The notes under the pieces are model-generated. The model saw nothing but the letters and a program-made list of their open reading frames with translations. It was not told the origin of the DNA and ran no database searches. Both the position numbers and the translations under genes were made by a program. This document shows positions 11,183-20,452 of a stretch of DNA of 64,000 nt, in pieces. The stretch comes from Oxalobacteraceae sp. CFBP 13730 (GTDB lineage Bacteria > Pseudomonadota > Gammaproteobacteria > Burkholderiales > Burkholderiaceae_D). Each line of letters begins with the position of its first letter. Position 1 is the stretch's first letter. The stretch is from NCBI GenBank assembly GCA_014841835.1, contig JACYUQ010000003.1:496001-560000 (forward strand), given 5' to 3'.

Positions 11183-11401
11183 CGCATAAAATAACTATCT
11201 TGACAACGTTATAGTGCGCGTTATCCCCTCGCGGTAATGTTCACATATTATTTCGTTTACACCAAGCAACAAATCAACCATATTTTTCATTTCAACGTAA
11301 ATACATTGAGGCCAAGGGCTATGCTGCACCCAGGGTTGCCTGTAAGTACAAGTCTGAGGGCACTCGCGATCGTCTCCCTTATTGTCAGGAATGGAATCGA
11401 A

Positions 11402-13057
11402 ATGAACATCAAGGACCTCAAGATTGGCACCCGTCTGGGCGCGACCCTCGCCATTATCGTGGCCCTCATGGCCCTCATGGCAGGCAGCGCACTGTGGCAA
11501 CTCTTCCAGATTTCCAATGCGAAGACAGAGATGTCGGATGCTTCAGAAAAATTCATGCTGGCCACGGAATGGCGCCAGGGTGTGGCAGTCAACCGGGTCA
11601 GCACCATCGCCCGCTTCAAGAGCACCTCGCCCGTTGACGAGACCTACCACGAGAAGGAAATGAAGGCGGTTACCGCCAACGTGAGCAAGGTACAGGACCA
11701 ACTGGAATCGCTGATAAAAAGTGACGAAGGCAAGGCATTGATCGCCGCCGTGGCGACGCGCCGCACCGCCTACATCGACGCGCGCAACGCCGCTTACAAG
11801 CTCAAGCGCGAACTAGGGCCGGACAATCTGCAGGTCCCGGCATATTTTGAACAAAAAGTGATGCCGGAGATGCTCGCCTATACCGAGAGCGTGAATAAAG
11901 TCGCGGCCTTCCAGCAGATGCTGTTCAAGAATGCCAATGATCATATCGAGGCGCTTGACCAGTCTGCACGACGCTCGCTGATCGTACTGTCGCTGATTGC
12001 GCTGGTTCTCAGCATCGTGCTGGGGATGCTGCTGGCCCGCAGCATCACCGTGCCACTCAGGCGCGCTGTGGCGCTGGCGCGTCAGGTCGCAGCCGGCGAC
12101 CTGAGCACTGACATCCGCGCCGGGTCGCGCGATGAAGTCGGCGATCTGCTGGAGGCTCTCGACACCATGAGCAAGAGCTTGCGCAAGACCGTGACCGAAG
12201 TGCGGGCCGGGACTGAAAACATCGTCACCGCATCGCGCCAGATCGCGTCCGGCAATATGGATTTGTCCGCGCGTACCGAGCAACAGGCCGGCTCGCTGGA
12301 AGAAACCGCCTCCTCGATGGAAGAGCTGACCAGCACCGTGCGCCAGAATGCCGACAACGCGCGCGAGGCGAATGTGCTGGCCAAAAACGCCTCGCAGATT
12401 GCGTCGCATGGCGGCGACGTGGTGTCGCAGGTGGTGTCCACGATGGCCTCGATCAACGCGTCATCGAAGAAGATCGGCGACATCATCGCCGTCATCGACG
12501 GCATCGCGTTCCAGACGAATATCCTTGCGCTGAATGCAGCCGTGGAAGCAGCGCGCGCGGGTGAACAGGGCCGCGGCTTTGCGGTCGTGGCCAGCGAGGT
12601 GCGCAATCTTGCGCAGCGCTCGGCCGCTGCGGCGAAAGAGATTCGGGGCCTGATCATCGACTCGGTCACGAAGGTCGATGCAGGCGGCCGCCTGGTCGAC
12701 GAAGCGGGCAAGACGATGCAGGAGATCGTGCAGGGCATCGGGCGCGTGACCGACATCATGAGCGAGATCGCGTCGGCCAGCGCCGAGCAAACGACGGGCA
12801 TCGAACAGGTCAACGAGGCGATCACGCAGATGGACGGCGTGACGCAGCAGAATGCCGCGCTGGTCGAAGAAGCGGCAGCGGCAGCGTCGGCGCTGCAGGA
12901 GCAGGCGTCAACCCTGGCGCAGCTGGTCAGCGTGTTCAATGTGGGACATGGCGACGCACCGCGCGCTGGCGCCAGCAGCTCGCTGGTGCTGCGTGCGTCG
13001 GCGCCGGCACGCGCCAGTGCCAAGCTGGTCAACGAACACGAAGGCGCCGTCGCCTGA
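11402..13057 (+). CDS. methyl-accepting chemotaxis protein (second of a tandem pair)
   Basis: 551-aa chemoreceptor, paralogue of the preceding gene. TM1 at about 11-32, a diverged periplasmic sensor, TM2 at about 190-210, HAMP and a signalling domain almost identical to its neighbour (tip from about residue 365). The start at 11402 ([13 protein letters not shown]) aligns with the first receptor's [13 protein letters not shown] and has AGGAATGGA upstream; the open frame running up from 11237 is not supported. Sensor halves differ far more than the signalling halves, as expected if the pair now detects different ligands. Confidence 0.94.
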   Translation: MNIKDLKIGTRLGATLAIIVALMALMAGSALWQLFQISNAKTEMSDASEKFMLATEWRQGVAVNRVSTIARFKSTSPVDETYHEKEMKAVTANVSKVQDQLESLIKSDEGKALIAAVATRRTAYIDARNAAYKLKRELGPDNLQVPAYFEQKVMPEMLAYTESVNKVAAFQQMLFKNANDHIEALDQSARRSLIVLSLIALVLSIVLGMLLARSITVPLRRAVALARQVAAGDLSTDIRAGSRDEVGDLLEALDTMSKSLRKTVTEVRAGTENIVTASRQIASGNMDLSARTEQQAGSLEETASSMEELTSTVRQNADNAREANVLAKNASQIASHGGDVVSQVVSTMASINASSKKIGDIIAVIDGIAFQTNILALNAAVEAARAGEQGRGFAVVASEVRNLAQRSAAAAKEIRGLIIDSVTKVDAGGRLVDEAGKTMQEIVQGIGRVTDIMSEIASASAEQTTGIEQVNEAITQMDGVTQQNAALVEEAAAAASALQEQASTLAQLVSVFNVGHGDAPRAGASSSLVLRASAPARASAKLVNEHEGAVA

Positions 13058-13066
13058 TGGTGTCTG

Positions 13067-13095
13067 CCGCGGCCAGCCGCCCTGGCTTGCCGCGG
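13067..13095. terminator. hairpin between the second chemoreceptor and the convergent lysR
   Basis: CCGCGGC / GCCGCGG arms plus an inner AGCC/GGCT pair form a strong imperfect hairpin just after the stop codon, in the same relative place as the hairpin after the first chemoreceptor. There is no T-tract. Confidence 0.45.
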
Positions 13096-13103
13096 TGCGT
13101 TGG

Positions 13104-14057
13104 CTAGATGCGCAACCCGGCATCGACCGGCTTCGCACCACGCTGCCTGCCATTGGTCGACAGCCGCGCCTCGATCAATTCGAGCATGCCCTGCGCGGCA
13201 TGCGATAACGCCCGGTCCTTGCGCTGGACGATCAGGATCGGGCGCACCACGGCCGCCGCATCGAGCGGGATGGCGATCAGGTCGAGGCTGCGGAACTGGA
13301 ACAGCGTCAGCTCCGGCACCAGGCTCACCCCGAGTCCCTGCCCGATCAGGCCGGCCACGGTGGCCAGGTGCTCCACCTCAAGACCGGAATGGCGTACGTC
13401 CAGCCCCCGCGTCAGCTGATCGACGTGCTGGCGCACGCTGGTCGATGGCGCAAGGTGAATCAGCTCGCAGCCCACCAGATCCGGCATCCTGATTTTGCGC
13501 TTGCGCGCGAGCGGATGGTCGCGCCGGCAGACAAAGAAAAACGGATCGCTGCACAGGGTGCGGGTTGAAAATTCAGCCAGGTTCGCACCGGGCGCCGTCA
13601 GCGCCAGATCGACCCTGCCCTGGCGTAGCAGATGCAGGCATTGGTCCGACAGCGCGTCGAACAGCTGCACCGTGATGCCGGGATAACTGGCCTTGTAGTG
13701 CGCGATGACCTCGGGTATGCCGTTGGCCGCCAGCGATGGCAGCACGGCCAGCGCCACCCTGCCCTTGCGCCGCGCGATGAAGTCGCCCATGTCGGTGAAA
13801 GCCGCATCGAGGTCGGCCAGCAGGGCGCGCGCCACTTCCACGAACAGTTCGCCTTCGGTGGTCAGGGTGACGTTGCGCGTGTCGCGCTGGACCAGCTTGG
13901 CGCCAACGGTCGCCTCGAGCTTCTGGATCACGGCGCTGAACGCCGATTGCGACAGATGGCAGCGCTCGGCGGCCTGGGTGAAATGGCGGTGCTGCTCCAG
14001 CGCCAGGAATGCCTGCAACTGCTTGGTGGAGATATTCGGAAGCATCGCACCTGCCAC
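13104..14057 (-). CDS. LysR-family transcriptional regulator of the adjacent CitMHS/AtuA operon
   Basis: 317-aa LysR-type regulator. Winged helix-turn-helix in the first 65 residues (AFLALEQHRHFTQAAERCHLSQSA), then the two-lobed effector-binding domain from about residue 95. It is divergent from the CitMHS transporter gene, so it probably controls that operon in response to the imported acid or a product of it. An inverted repeat in the shared intergenic region is the likely operator. The start could be four codons later (14045). Confidence 0.9.
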   Translation of the reverse strand: MAGAMLPNISTKQLQAFLALEQHRHFTQAAERCHLSQSAFSAVIQKLEATVGAKLVQRDTRNVTLTTEGELFVEVARALLADLDAAFTDMGDFIARRKGRVALAVLPSLAANGIPEVIAHYKASYPGITVQLFDALSDQCLHLLRQGRVDLALTAPGANLAEFSTRTLCSDPFFFVCRRDHPLARKRKIRMPDLVGCELIHLAPSTSVRQHVDQLTRGLDVRHSGLEVEHLATVAGLIGQGLGVSLVPELTLFQFRSLDLIAIPLDAAAVVRPILIVQRKDRALSHAAQGMLELIEARLSTNGRQRGAKPVDAGLRI

Positions 14058-14133
14058 TCATCGAAAAAGCCGCACAATCAATCGGAAAAATCCATTTTAC
14101 AACAAAAACCAAGGCCCCCCAGAATGGGATCAA

Positions 14134-14152
14134 GTGCTGCATCGATCAGCAC
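14134..14152. promoter_or_regulatory. candidate LysR operator in the divergent intergenic region
   Basis: Inverted repeat GTGCTGCATCGATCAGCAC: perfect 6-nt arms around a near-symmetrical centre. It sits directly upstream of a TACAAT element (14154-14159) ahead of the CitMHS gene, where a LysR activator would bind. Confidence 0.45.
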
Positions 14153-14174
14153 ATACAATAAATTGGAGACTTTC

Positions 14175-15500
14175 ATGCTGGCCTTCCTCGGCTTTCTTAC
14201 TATTTTCGCCCTGCTGTTCGTCATCCTTGGCAGGAAGATGTCTGCCCTTGTCGCGCTGATCGCGATTCCGGTGATCACCGCGCTCATTGGCGGCTTCGGC
14301 GCCGAGATCGGCACCTACATCACCAATGGCATCAAGGCCATCGCGCCGATCGCCGGCATGCTGGTGTTTGCCATCCTGTTCTTCGGCGTGCTGACCGACG
14401 CCGGCATGCTCGATCCGATCGTCAACCGCATCCTGAAGGTCGTCGGCAACCACCCGGCCCGCATCACCCTCGGCACTGCCGTGCTGGCGGCAATCGTCCA
14501 CCTCGATGGTTCCGGCGCGGTGACCTTCCTGGTCGTGGTGCCCGCGATGCTGCCGCTGTATATCAAGCTGAAGATGGACAAGCGCATCCTGGCCTGCGTC
14601 GTCGCCATGTCGGCCGGCGTGGCCAATGCGCTGCCCTGGGGCGGCCCGACCCTGCGCGCATCGGCCGCGCTGCATCTGCCGATGTCCGAACTCTACCTGC
14701 CGATGGTGCCGGTGCAGATCGCCGGCATGCTGTTCGTATTCGGCTGCGCCTGGATGATGGGCGTGCGCGAGCAGCGACGCCTGGGCCTGACCGGCGCCAT
14801 GCTGGCCAGTGCAAGCTCTGGCTCCGGCACCCCCGACTATCATGTGCAGGAAATCGACGAAGCCCAGCTGAAGCTGCGCCGGCCGGGCCGCTTCATCCCC
14901 AATGTGCTGCTGGTGATTGTCGTCCTGGGCACGATGATCTCCAACGTGCTCGATCCGGTGGCCTGCTTCATGTTCGGCACCGTGCTGGCCCTGTTGATCA
15001 ACTACCCGGACGTCGCCGAACAGCGTAACCGCGTCGATGCGCACGCCAAGGCGGCCCTGATGATGGCGAGTATCCTGTTCGCGGCCGGCGTCTTCACCGG
15101 CATCATGAAGGGCACCGGCATGCTCACCGCCATGGCCCAGCTGCTCGCTGCCAGCATCCCGGCCAGCCTGGCCAGCCACCTGCCGTTCGTCACCGGCCTG
15201 GTGTCGATGCCACTAAGCCTGATCTTCGATCCGGATTCGTTCTACTTCGGCGTGCTGCCCGTACTGGCCGAAGCCGGCACGGCGCTCGGCGTGCCGCCGG
15301 TGCAGCTGGCCCAGGCCGCGCTGATGGGCCAGATGACCACCGGCTTCCCGGTCAGCCCCCTGACGCCGGCCACGTTCCTGCTGGTCGGACTGGTCGGTAT
15401 CGACCTCGGGGAACACCAGCGCTTCACGATTCCCTACCTGTTCGCCACCACGGTATTCATGACCTGCGTCGCCGCGCTGATCGGGCTGTTCCCGTTCTGA
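14175..15500 (+). CDS. CitMHS-family citrate/organic-acid transporter
   Basis: 441-aa inner-membrane protein, about 12 hydrophobic segments, of the citrate-Mg2+/Ca2+:H+ symporter family (CitM/CitH). The family features HLDGSGAVTFLVVVPAMLPLY and FDPDSFYFGVLPVL are present. The start at 14175 has GGAGA upstream and begins in the first TM; the longer open frame from 13632 overlaps lysR and is not coding. It is the first gene of an operon with the AtuA pair and a porin, so the substrate may be citrate or another tricarboxylate taken up as a metal complex. The exact substrate is an inference. Confidence 0.9.
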   Translation: MLAFLGFLTIFALLFVILGRKMSALVALIAIPVITALIGGFGAEIGTYITNGIKAIAPIAGMLVFAILFFGVLTDAGMLDPIVNRILKVVGNHPARITLGTAVLAAIVHLDGSGAVTFLVVVPAMLPLYIKLKMDKRILACVVAMSAGVANALPWGGPTLRASAALHLPMSELYLPMVPVQIAGMLFVFGCAWMMGVREQRRLGLTGAMLASASSGSGTPDYHVQEIDEAQLKLRRPGRFIPNVLLVIVVLGTMISNVLDPVACFMFGTVLALLINYPDVAEQRNRVDAHAKAALMMASILFAAGVFTGIMKGTGMLTAMAQLLAASIPASLASHLPFVTGLVSMPLSLIFDPDSFYFGVLPVLAEAGTALGVPPVQLAQAALMGQMTTGFPVSPLTPATFLLVGLVGIDLGEHQRFTIPYLFATTVFMTCVAALIGLFPF

Positions 15501-15532
15501 CGAACCCATTGACCCTTTCGAAAGACTGCACC

Positions 15533-16870
15533 ATGAAAACCCTACGCATCGGCTGCGGCGCCGGCTATTCGGGCGACCGCATCGAACCGGCGCTCGAACT
15601 GGCCGAGCATGGCGACCTCGATTACCTCGTGTTCGAATGCCTGGCCGAACGCACCATCGCCCTCGCCCAGCAAGCCCGGATGAAAGATCCGGCGCTCGGT
15701 TACGACCCACTGCTCGAAGCGCGCATGCTGGCCGTGCTGAAGCCCTGCGCCGACAGGGGCATCAAAATCATTACGAACATGGGCGCGGCCAACCCGCTGG
15801 CGGCGGCCGCCAAAACCAGACAGATCGCCGTCTCGCTTGGTCTTGGCCACCTGAAGATTGCTGCCATCATGGGCGACGACGTCCTCGAGCAGATGCGCCA
15901 GGGCGACTACCTCGACGACACCGGCGAACCGGTGGCGGCATTGGGCAGCCGGCTGCTGTCGGCCAATGCCTATCTGGGCGCACAGCCGCTGGTCGACGCG
16001 CTGGCGCAAGGCGCCGACATCGTCATCACCGGCCGTATCGCCGACCCGGCGCTGGTGCTCGCGCCGGCCATCCACGCCTTCGGCTGGGCGATGGACGACT
16101 GGCAGCGCCTGGGCCAGGGCACGCTGGCCGGGCACCTGCTCGAATGCGCCGGCCAGGTATGCGGCGGCTACTTCGCCGACCCCGGCGTCAAGGACGTACC
16201 AAGCCTGGCGCGACTGGGTTTCCCGCTCGCCGTGATCGGCGAGGACGGCAGCGTCGAGATCACCAAGGTGGCCGGTTCAGGCGGCTATGTGACCCGGGCC
16301 ACCTGCACCGAACAGCTGCTGTACGAAATCCACGATCCGGCTGCGTACCAGACGCCGGACGTCGTGGCCGATTTCTCGGCGGTGACGATGACCGAATGCG
16401 CACCGGACCGTGTCAGCCTGCACGGCGCCAGCGGCCATCCGTGCAGCGGCATGCTGAAAGTATCGATCGGCTACATCGACAGCTATATCGGCGAAGGCCA
16501 GATCTCGTATGCGGGACCCGGCGCACTGGCGCGCGCGCGCCTGGCGCAGGCAATCGTCGCCGAGCGATTCGCGCTGACGGGCGTCGCGCTGACCGAGGTG
16601 CGCTATGACCTGATCGGCGTGAATGCGCTGCATGGCGACCGTGACAGGCCGCTTGAGGCCGAACCGCGCGAGGTGCGGCTGCGCGTCATCGGCCGCACCG
16701 ACAGTCTGCAGGAGGCGATCCGCATCGGCAACGAAGTGGAAACCCTGTACACCTGCGGGCCGGCGGGCGGCGGCGGCGCCACCCGATCGGCGCGCGAGGT
16801 GATCGCGATCCGCTCCACGCTGCTGCCTGCCGCGCAGGTCAGTCCAGTGATCCATTTCGAGGAAACCTGA
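15533..16870 (+). CDS. AtuA-family (DUF1446) protein
   Basis: 445-aa protein of the AtuA/DUF1446 family. The N-terminus MKTLRIGCGAGYSGDRIEPA, the NMGAANP motif, the ITGRIADPALVLAP segment and GPAGGGGATR near the end are family hallmarks. AtuA is required for growth on acyclic terpenes in Pseudomonas, but its reaction is unsettled and homologues sit in other acid-degradation clusters. The start at 15533 is chosen over an upstream TTG (15509). It is 1 nt from the next gene, whose product resembles the C-terminal domain of longer AtuA proteins, so the two probably form one complex. Confidence 0.85.
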   Translation: MKTLRIGCGAGYSGDRIEPALELAEHGDLDYLVFECLAERTIALAQQARMKDPALGYDPLLEARMLAVLKPCADRGIKIITNMGAANPLAAAAKTRQIAVSLGLGHLKIAAIMGDDVLEQMRQGDYLDDTGEPVAALGSRLLSANAYLGAQPLVDALAQGADIVITGRIADPALVLAPAIHAFGWAMDDWQRLGQGTLAGHLLECAGQVCGGYFADPGVKDVPSLARLGFPLAVIGEDGSVEITKVAGSGGYVTRATCTEQLLYEIHDPAAYQTPDVVADFSAVTMTECAPDRVSLHGASGHPCSGMLKVSIGYIDSYIGEGQISYAGPGALARARLAQAIVAERFALTGVALTEVRYDLIGVNALHGDRDRPLEAEPREVRLRVIGRTDSLQEAIRIGNEVETLYTCGPAGGGGATRSAREVIAIRSTLLPAAQVSPVIHFEET

Positions 16871-16871
16871 C

Positions 16872-17174
16872 ATGAAACTTCGCGACATCGCGCATTCGCG
16901 CGCCGGCGACAAGGGCGACATTTCCAACCTGTCGTTAATCGCGTTTCACGCGGCCGATTACGCGCTGCTGGAGCAGCACGTCACCGCCGAACGGGTACGC
17001 CTGCATTTCGCCGGCATCGTGCACGGCGAGGTGACCCGCTATCTGCTGCCGCAACTGGGCGCCATGAACTTCGTCATGCAGCAGGCGCTGGGCGGCGGCG
17101 TGACGCGCTCGCTGGCCCTGGATGCCCATGGCAAATCGCTCAGCTCAATGCTGCTCGACATGGAACTCGACTGA
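16872..17174 (+). CDS. AtuA-associated small protein (AtuA C-terminal-like domain)
   Basis: 100-aa protein beginning MKLRDIAHSRAGDKGDISNLS. The AHSRAGDKGD..N motif is the signature of the small domain found either fused to, or encoded next to, AtuA/DUF1446 proteins. It starts 1 nt after the AtuA stop, indicating translational coupling and probably a heteromeric enzyme. No metal- or cofactor-binding site can be assigned from sequence alone. Confidence 0.82.
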   Translation: MKLRDIAHSRAGDKGDISNLSLIAFHAADYALLEQHVTAERVRLHFAGIVHGEVTRYLLPQLGAMNFVMQQALGGGVTRSLALDAHGKSLSSMLLDMELD

Positions 17175-17214
17175 GTCGCCACGCTGTACCCCATAAAAAT
17201 ACACGGAGACAAAC

Positions 17215-18291
17215 ATGAAACCATTCTCGGCGATGCCAATCGTCATGCTTCTTGCTGCCAGCGGCACAGCCACGGCGCAATCCAATATCACGATCTATGG
17301 CATCGCCGACGCCGGTATCGTCAACGAGCGCGGGGGTGTAGCCGGCAACGTCACCAAAGTCAGCAGTGGCGTCGCGTCAGCCTCGCGTCTGGGATTCAAG
17401 GGATCGGAAGAACTGGGCGCGGGCGTCTCGGCGCTGTTCGTGCTCGAGGCCGGGATCTCGATCGACACCGGTGCGCTGGCCTCGTCCGGCCAGGCCTTCA
17501 ACCGCCAGTCCTTCGTGGGACTTGCCAGCAAGGACGCCGGCAGTCTGACGGTCGGGCGCCAGTACACGCTGACCTACAACGCGCTCGGTCAGGTCGGCGA
17601 TCCGTTCGGCAGCGGCCTGTCGGGCAGCGCCAAGAATTTGTTCCCGGTCGCGGGCGCCAATCTGCGCGCGAACAATTCGATCATCTACACGACGCCGGTG
17701 AAGAATGGCTTCAGCGCAGGGCTGCTGTACTCGCTGGGCGAGACCGCCGGCGACAGCCAGGCCGGCAGCCAGTACAACGTCAGCATCAACTATGCCAAGG
17801 GGCCGGTCAACGCCCGGCTGGCGCACAACCATCGCAACAACGACAGCGCCACCCTCACCGGCACCGACAGCGGTCGCAACACGCTGTTCGTGGCCAACGT
17901 CGACTTCAAGGTGGTCAAGGTCTTCTTCGCCTACAGCAACGACAAGGGGCTCAACAGCGCGCCCCTGAACAATGCCACGCCACTCCCCTACGGCAAGGTG
18001 TTCAGACCGAGCCTGCGCGGCGACGACACGCTGGTCGGTGTCACCATCCCGGTCGGCCCGGCCGGCACGATCATGACGTCGTATATCCGCAAGAATGACA
18101 AGACCGCGCTGAACCAGGATGCCGCCCAGTATGCGGTGGGCTACGTGCATGCGCTGTCCAAGCGAACCAGTGCCTATACCTCGTACGGCATGATCGACAA
18201 CCGGAACGGGGCTGGTTATACGGTGGGTAACAATGCCGAGACCGGCTCAGGCGACCGAGCGTTCAATATCGGTTTGCGGCATACATTCTGA
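17215..18291 (+). CDS. Gram-negative porin (Burkholderiales OmpC-like)
   Basis: 358-aa trimeric general porin of the outer membrane. Signal peptide at residues 1-21 (cleavage after TATA), mature start QSNITIYGIADAGI typical of beta-proteobacterial porins, 16-strand alternating pattern and a terminal Phe (LRHTF) recognised by the Bam machinery. GGAGA lies upstream. As the last gene of the CitMHS/AtuA operon it probably admits the same anionic substrate across the outer membrane. Confidence 0.93.
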   Translation: MKPFSAMPIVMLLAASGTATAQSNITIYGIADAGIVNERGGVAGNVTKVSSGVASASRLGFKGSEELGAGVSALFVLEAGISIDTGALASSGQAFNRQSFVGLASKDAGSLTVGRQYTLTYNALGQVGDPFGSGLSGSAKNLFPVAGANLRANNSIIYTTPVKNGFSAGLLYSLGETAGDSQAGSQYNVSINYAKGPVNARLAHNHRNNDSATLTGTDSGRNTLFVANVDFKVVKVFFAYSNDKGLNSAPLNNATPLPYGKVFRPSLRGDDTLVGVTIPVGPAGTIMTSYIRKNDKTALNQDAAQYAVGYVHALSKRTSAYTSYGMIDNRNGAGYTVGNNAETGSGDRAFNIGLRHTF

Positions 18292-18352
18292 GCGAGGCAG
18301 GCTGGCGAGCGGTTCGATGGCGCAACTGGCAATGCTCGCTTCCGCCGCCGAT

Positions 18353-19030
18353 CTACCTGGCGCACTTGACCGCAAAATCGACGTGGTAATGCTCGTCGTG
18401 ACGAACCCAGGGCTTTGTCTTCATGAACGGCAGTGACTTGAGACGTTGGCCTGCAGGTATGGCAAGCACCTTCGGAATGTACTCTGGTGCCAGAATGACG
18501 CGCGCAATACCGAACCCATGGCGCCGTGCTTCCACATCCAGCTGCGCCACGTGCGCGGCAATGGCGGCGAAGTCGATGCGCAAGTCCGCAAGCTTGCCTG
18601 CGTCGTCGAATTCCAGATCGTATCCGTAGTGGTTGTGCGCGGTCCGCGGCAACTGCGCCGGCCGGCCATCCCGGCCGCGCACCGGCACCATGAAGTCTAC
18701 CGATGTCCCGTTCTCGTGCGTGCGATGGGGCGGCATCGGCCCGCCGGTGCGCAGGCCCGTCTCGCCATAGACGTACTGCACGTCCGGCGTGCTGCGGGAC
18801 AGTGTCGAATACGCGCCCAGCACGACGTCGCGTACCTGCGCATGAACGTAGGTGCGGCCAAGCTTGAGACCGAGTTCCGAGTAGGCCGCGAAGTTGGCGC
18901 CCGCAAGCGGCAGGGCCACCGCGCCCTCGATGCGCCCGCTCCCGCTGCTGCCAAAGCAGGTGCTGGCCAGCGCGGGACCGCACAGGACTGTAGCGGCCAG
19001 TGCCGCACCCACGGAAAGTTTGCGCATCAT
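18353..19030 (-). CDS. penicillin-insensitive murein endopeptidase (MepA-like)
   Basis: About 225-aa secreted peptidoglycan endopeptidase. Signal peptide of about 22 residues, then the two zinc-site motifs of the MepA/LAS group: HRTHENGTSVDFM and RHDEHYHVDF. It is shorter than E. coli MepA (274 aa). The start is one of two adjacent ATGs (19030 or 19027), which overlap the end of the truncated HExxH reading frame upstream. The two were therefore originally translationally coupled; the insertion now separates this gene from its ancestral promoter. Confidence 0.8.
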   Translation of the reverse strand: MMRKLSVGAALAATVLCGPALASTCFGSSGSGRIEGAVALPLAGANFAAYSELGLKLGRTYVHAQVRDVVLGAYSTLSRSTPDVQYVYGETGLRTGGPMPPHRTHENGTSVDFMVPVRGRDGRPAQLPRTAHNHYGYDLEFDDAGKLADLRIDFAAIAAHVAQLDVEARRHGFGIARVILAPEYIPKVLAIPAGQRLKSLPFMKTKPWVRHDEHYHVDFAVKCAR

Positions 19031-19255
19031 GCGGCCAGCCAGCGCGCTGGCCCACGGGGCAGACTGGCGCGGCTGGCAGGATCGGCCAGAAACAGCGCCA
19101 GCACCTTCTCGTACAACGCCAGGCTGTCGCGGTAGCGCTGCTGCCGCATCGCTTCCGGTCGACGCAAATGCTTGAGCACGAAGTAATCCGCCAGCAGATC
19201 CCCCTGCGCTTCCATATTGAAGTCCTCCAGCGTCGAGTCTTCGGTCAGTGTATAG
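19027..19255 (-). pseudogene. 3' fragment of a split HExxH-protein gene
   Basis: The frame reads YTLTEDSTLEDFNMEAQGDL... to a stop overlapping the MepA-like start. It aligns with residues 104 to about 174 of the intact paralogue at 22096-22662 (about 65% identical by eye). The homology begins abruptly at about 19254, next to foreign DNA. The matching 5' fragment lies at 24655-24897, 5.4 kb away on the same strand. A remaining ATG (19215) could give a 62-aa product, but it would lack the HExxH site. Confidence 0.85.
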
Positions 19256-19326
19256 AAAGTAATTCTTCCACAAAAAGAGCGCGATCAGAAGCAGAAATTT
19301 TCTACTTAAGACACAGAAAGCTCTGC

Positions 19327-19593
19327 ATGAAGACCTACCGCTTTACCTACAGCCAGATCATCGCCATTCTCAAGCAAGCCAAAGCTGGCAGCCCTGTACC
19401 AGAGCTGTGCCGCGAGCATGGCATCAGCAACGCTACGTTCTACAAGTGGCGCTCCAAGTTCGGCGGCATGGATGCCTCGCTGATGGCACGCATGAAGGAG
19501 CTAGAAGAGGAAAACCGTCGCCTCAAGAAGATGTATGTCGAGGAGCGCCTCAAGGCCGAGATCGTCGCGGAGGCACTCACAAAAAAATGGTAG
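19327..19593 (+). CDS. IS3-family transposase OrfA
   Basis: 88-aa DNA-binding subunit: helix-turn-helix ([36 protein letters not shown]) followed by a leucine-zipper-like helix ([17 protein letters not shown]). It ends KKW-stop across the run A AAA AAA (19581-19587), the classic -1 frameshift site that makes the OrfAB fusion in this family. The reading frame itself is intact. Confidence 0.9.
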   Translation: MKTYRFTYSQIIAILKQAKAGSPVPELCREHGISNATFYKWRSKFGGMDASLMARMKELEEENRRLKKMYVEERLKAEIVAEALTKKW

Positions 19594-20414
19594 CGCCATC
19601 TCAGCGGCGGGAGATGGCGCAATGGGCCGTGTTGGAGCGGTCAGCCACGGTCAAGCTGGCGTGCCAGGCATTTGGCATTAGCCAGACCTGCTACCGATAC
19701 AAAGCGAAGCTGGACGCGGAAAACAACTACATTGCCGACTGGCTGATACGGCTGACGAACAACCAGCGCACATGGGGCTTCGGCCCGTGCTTCCTGTACC
19801 TGCGCAACGTGAGAGGCTTCAAATGGAACCACAAGCGCGTCTACAGAATCTACCGCGAACTCGAGCTGAACCTGGTGTTCAAACCGCGTCATTGTCTGGT
19901 GCGGGAGAAACCGCTGCCGTTGTCAATGCCGAGTGCGATTAATCAAAGTTGGTCGATGGGCTTCATGCATGAACAGCTTGCCGATGGGCGCAGCATCCGT
20001 GTGTGCAATGTAATCGATGACTTCAGCCGCGAGGGCTTGGGGATCGAGGTCGATTTCTCGTTGCCGTTCGAGCGGGTAATCCGGTCACTCGACACAATCA
20101 TCGAATAGCGCGGCAAGCCGGAATCCATTCGATGCGACAACGGTCCTGAATACATCAGCGCAGTGACCTTGGCATGGGCCGCCAAACGCGGTGTCCGCAT
20201 CGATTTCATCCAGCCCGGCCAGCCCCAACAGAATGCCTACGTTGAACGCTACAACAGGACAGTTCGTTACGACTGGCTCGCCCATCACTTGTTCGAGACG
20301 CTCGACGAAATCCAGGAATTTGCCACCAGCTGACTGTGGACCTACGAGCACGACCAGCCCGACATGGCGCTTGGTGGTATTACACTAAAACAAAAACTGG
20401 CGCTCGCCGCTTAA
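19587..20414 (+). pseudogene. IS3-family transposase OrfB with two in-frame stops
   Basis: The frame starts at the ATG inside the slippery site and would encode 275 aa with the DDE catalytic triad: [19 protein letters not shown] and NAYVERYN. It is broken by TAG at 20106-20108 (between TIIE and RGKP) and TGA at 20331-20333 (between FATS and LWTYEHD). In this family Trp is usual at both places, so both look like TGG point mutations. Transposition would need a helper. Confidence 0.9.
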
Positions 20415-20452
20415 CCTCTACTTTTAGCGTGCTCTAAAAATGCGGGAATTAC

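Larger units (their letters stand above)
19275..20436 (+). mobile_element. IS3-family insertion sequence, decayed
   Basis: Contains orfA and orfB overlapping at an A7 slippery run, the IS3-family layout. The ends are imperfect inverted repeats: left GAGCGCGATCAGAAGCAGA from about 19277, right CTCTACTTTTAGCGTGCTC ending at about 20434, whose complement is GAGCACGCTAAAAGTAGAG. orfB has two in-frame stops, so this copy cannot make a full transposase. It sits at the left edge of the insertion that split the HExxH gene. The exact ends and any target duplication are uncertain. Confidence 0.8.

Noticed and set aside
13632..14174. Upstream extension of the CitMHS frame
   Set aside because: It runs antisense through lysR; the ATG at 14175 has a Shine-Dalgarno and begins the first TM segment.
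18353..19273. 306-aa form of the MepA-like protein with a long N-terminal extension
   Set aside because: The extension is a shifted reading of the broken HExxH gene end; starting at 19030/19027 gives a proper signal peptide.
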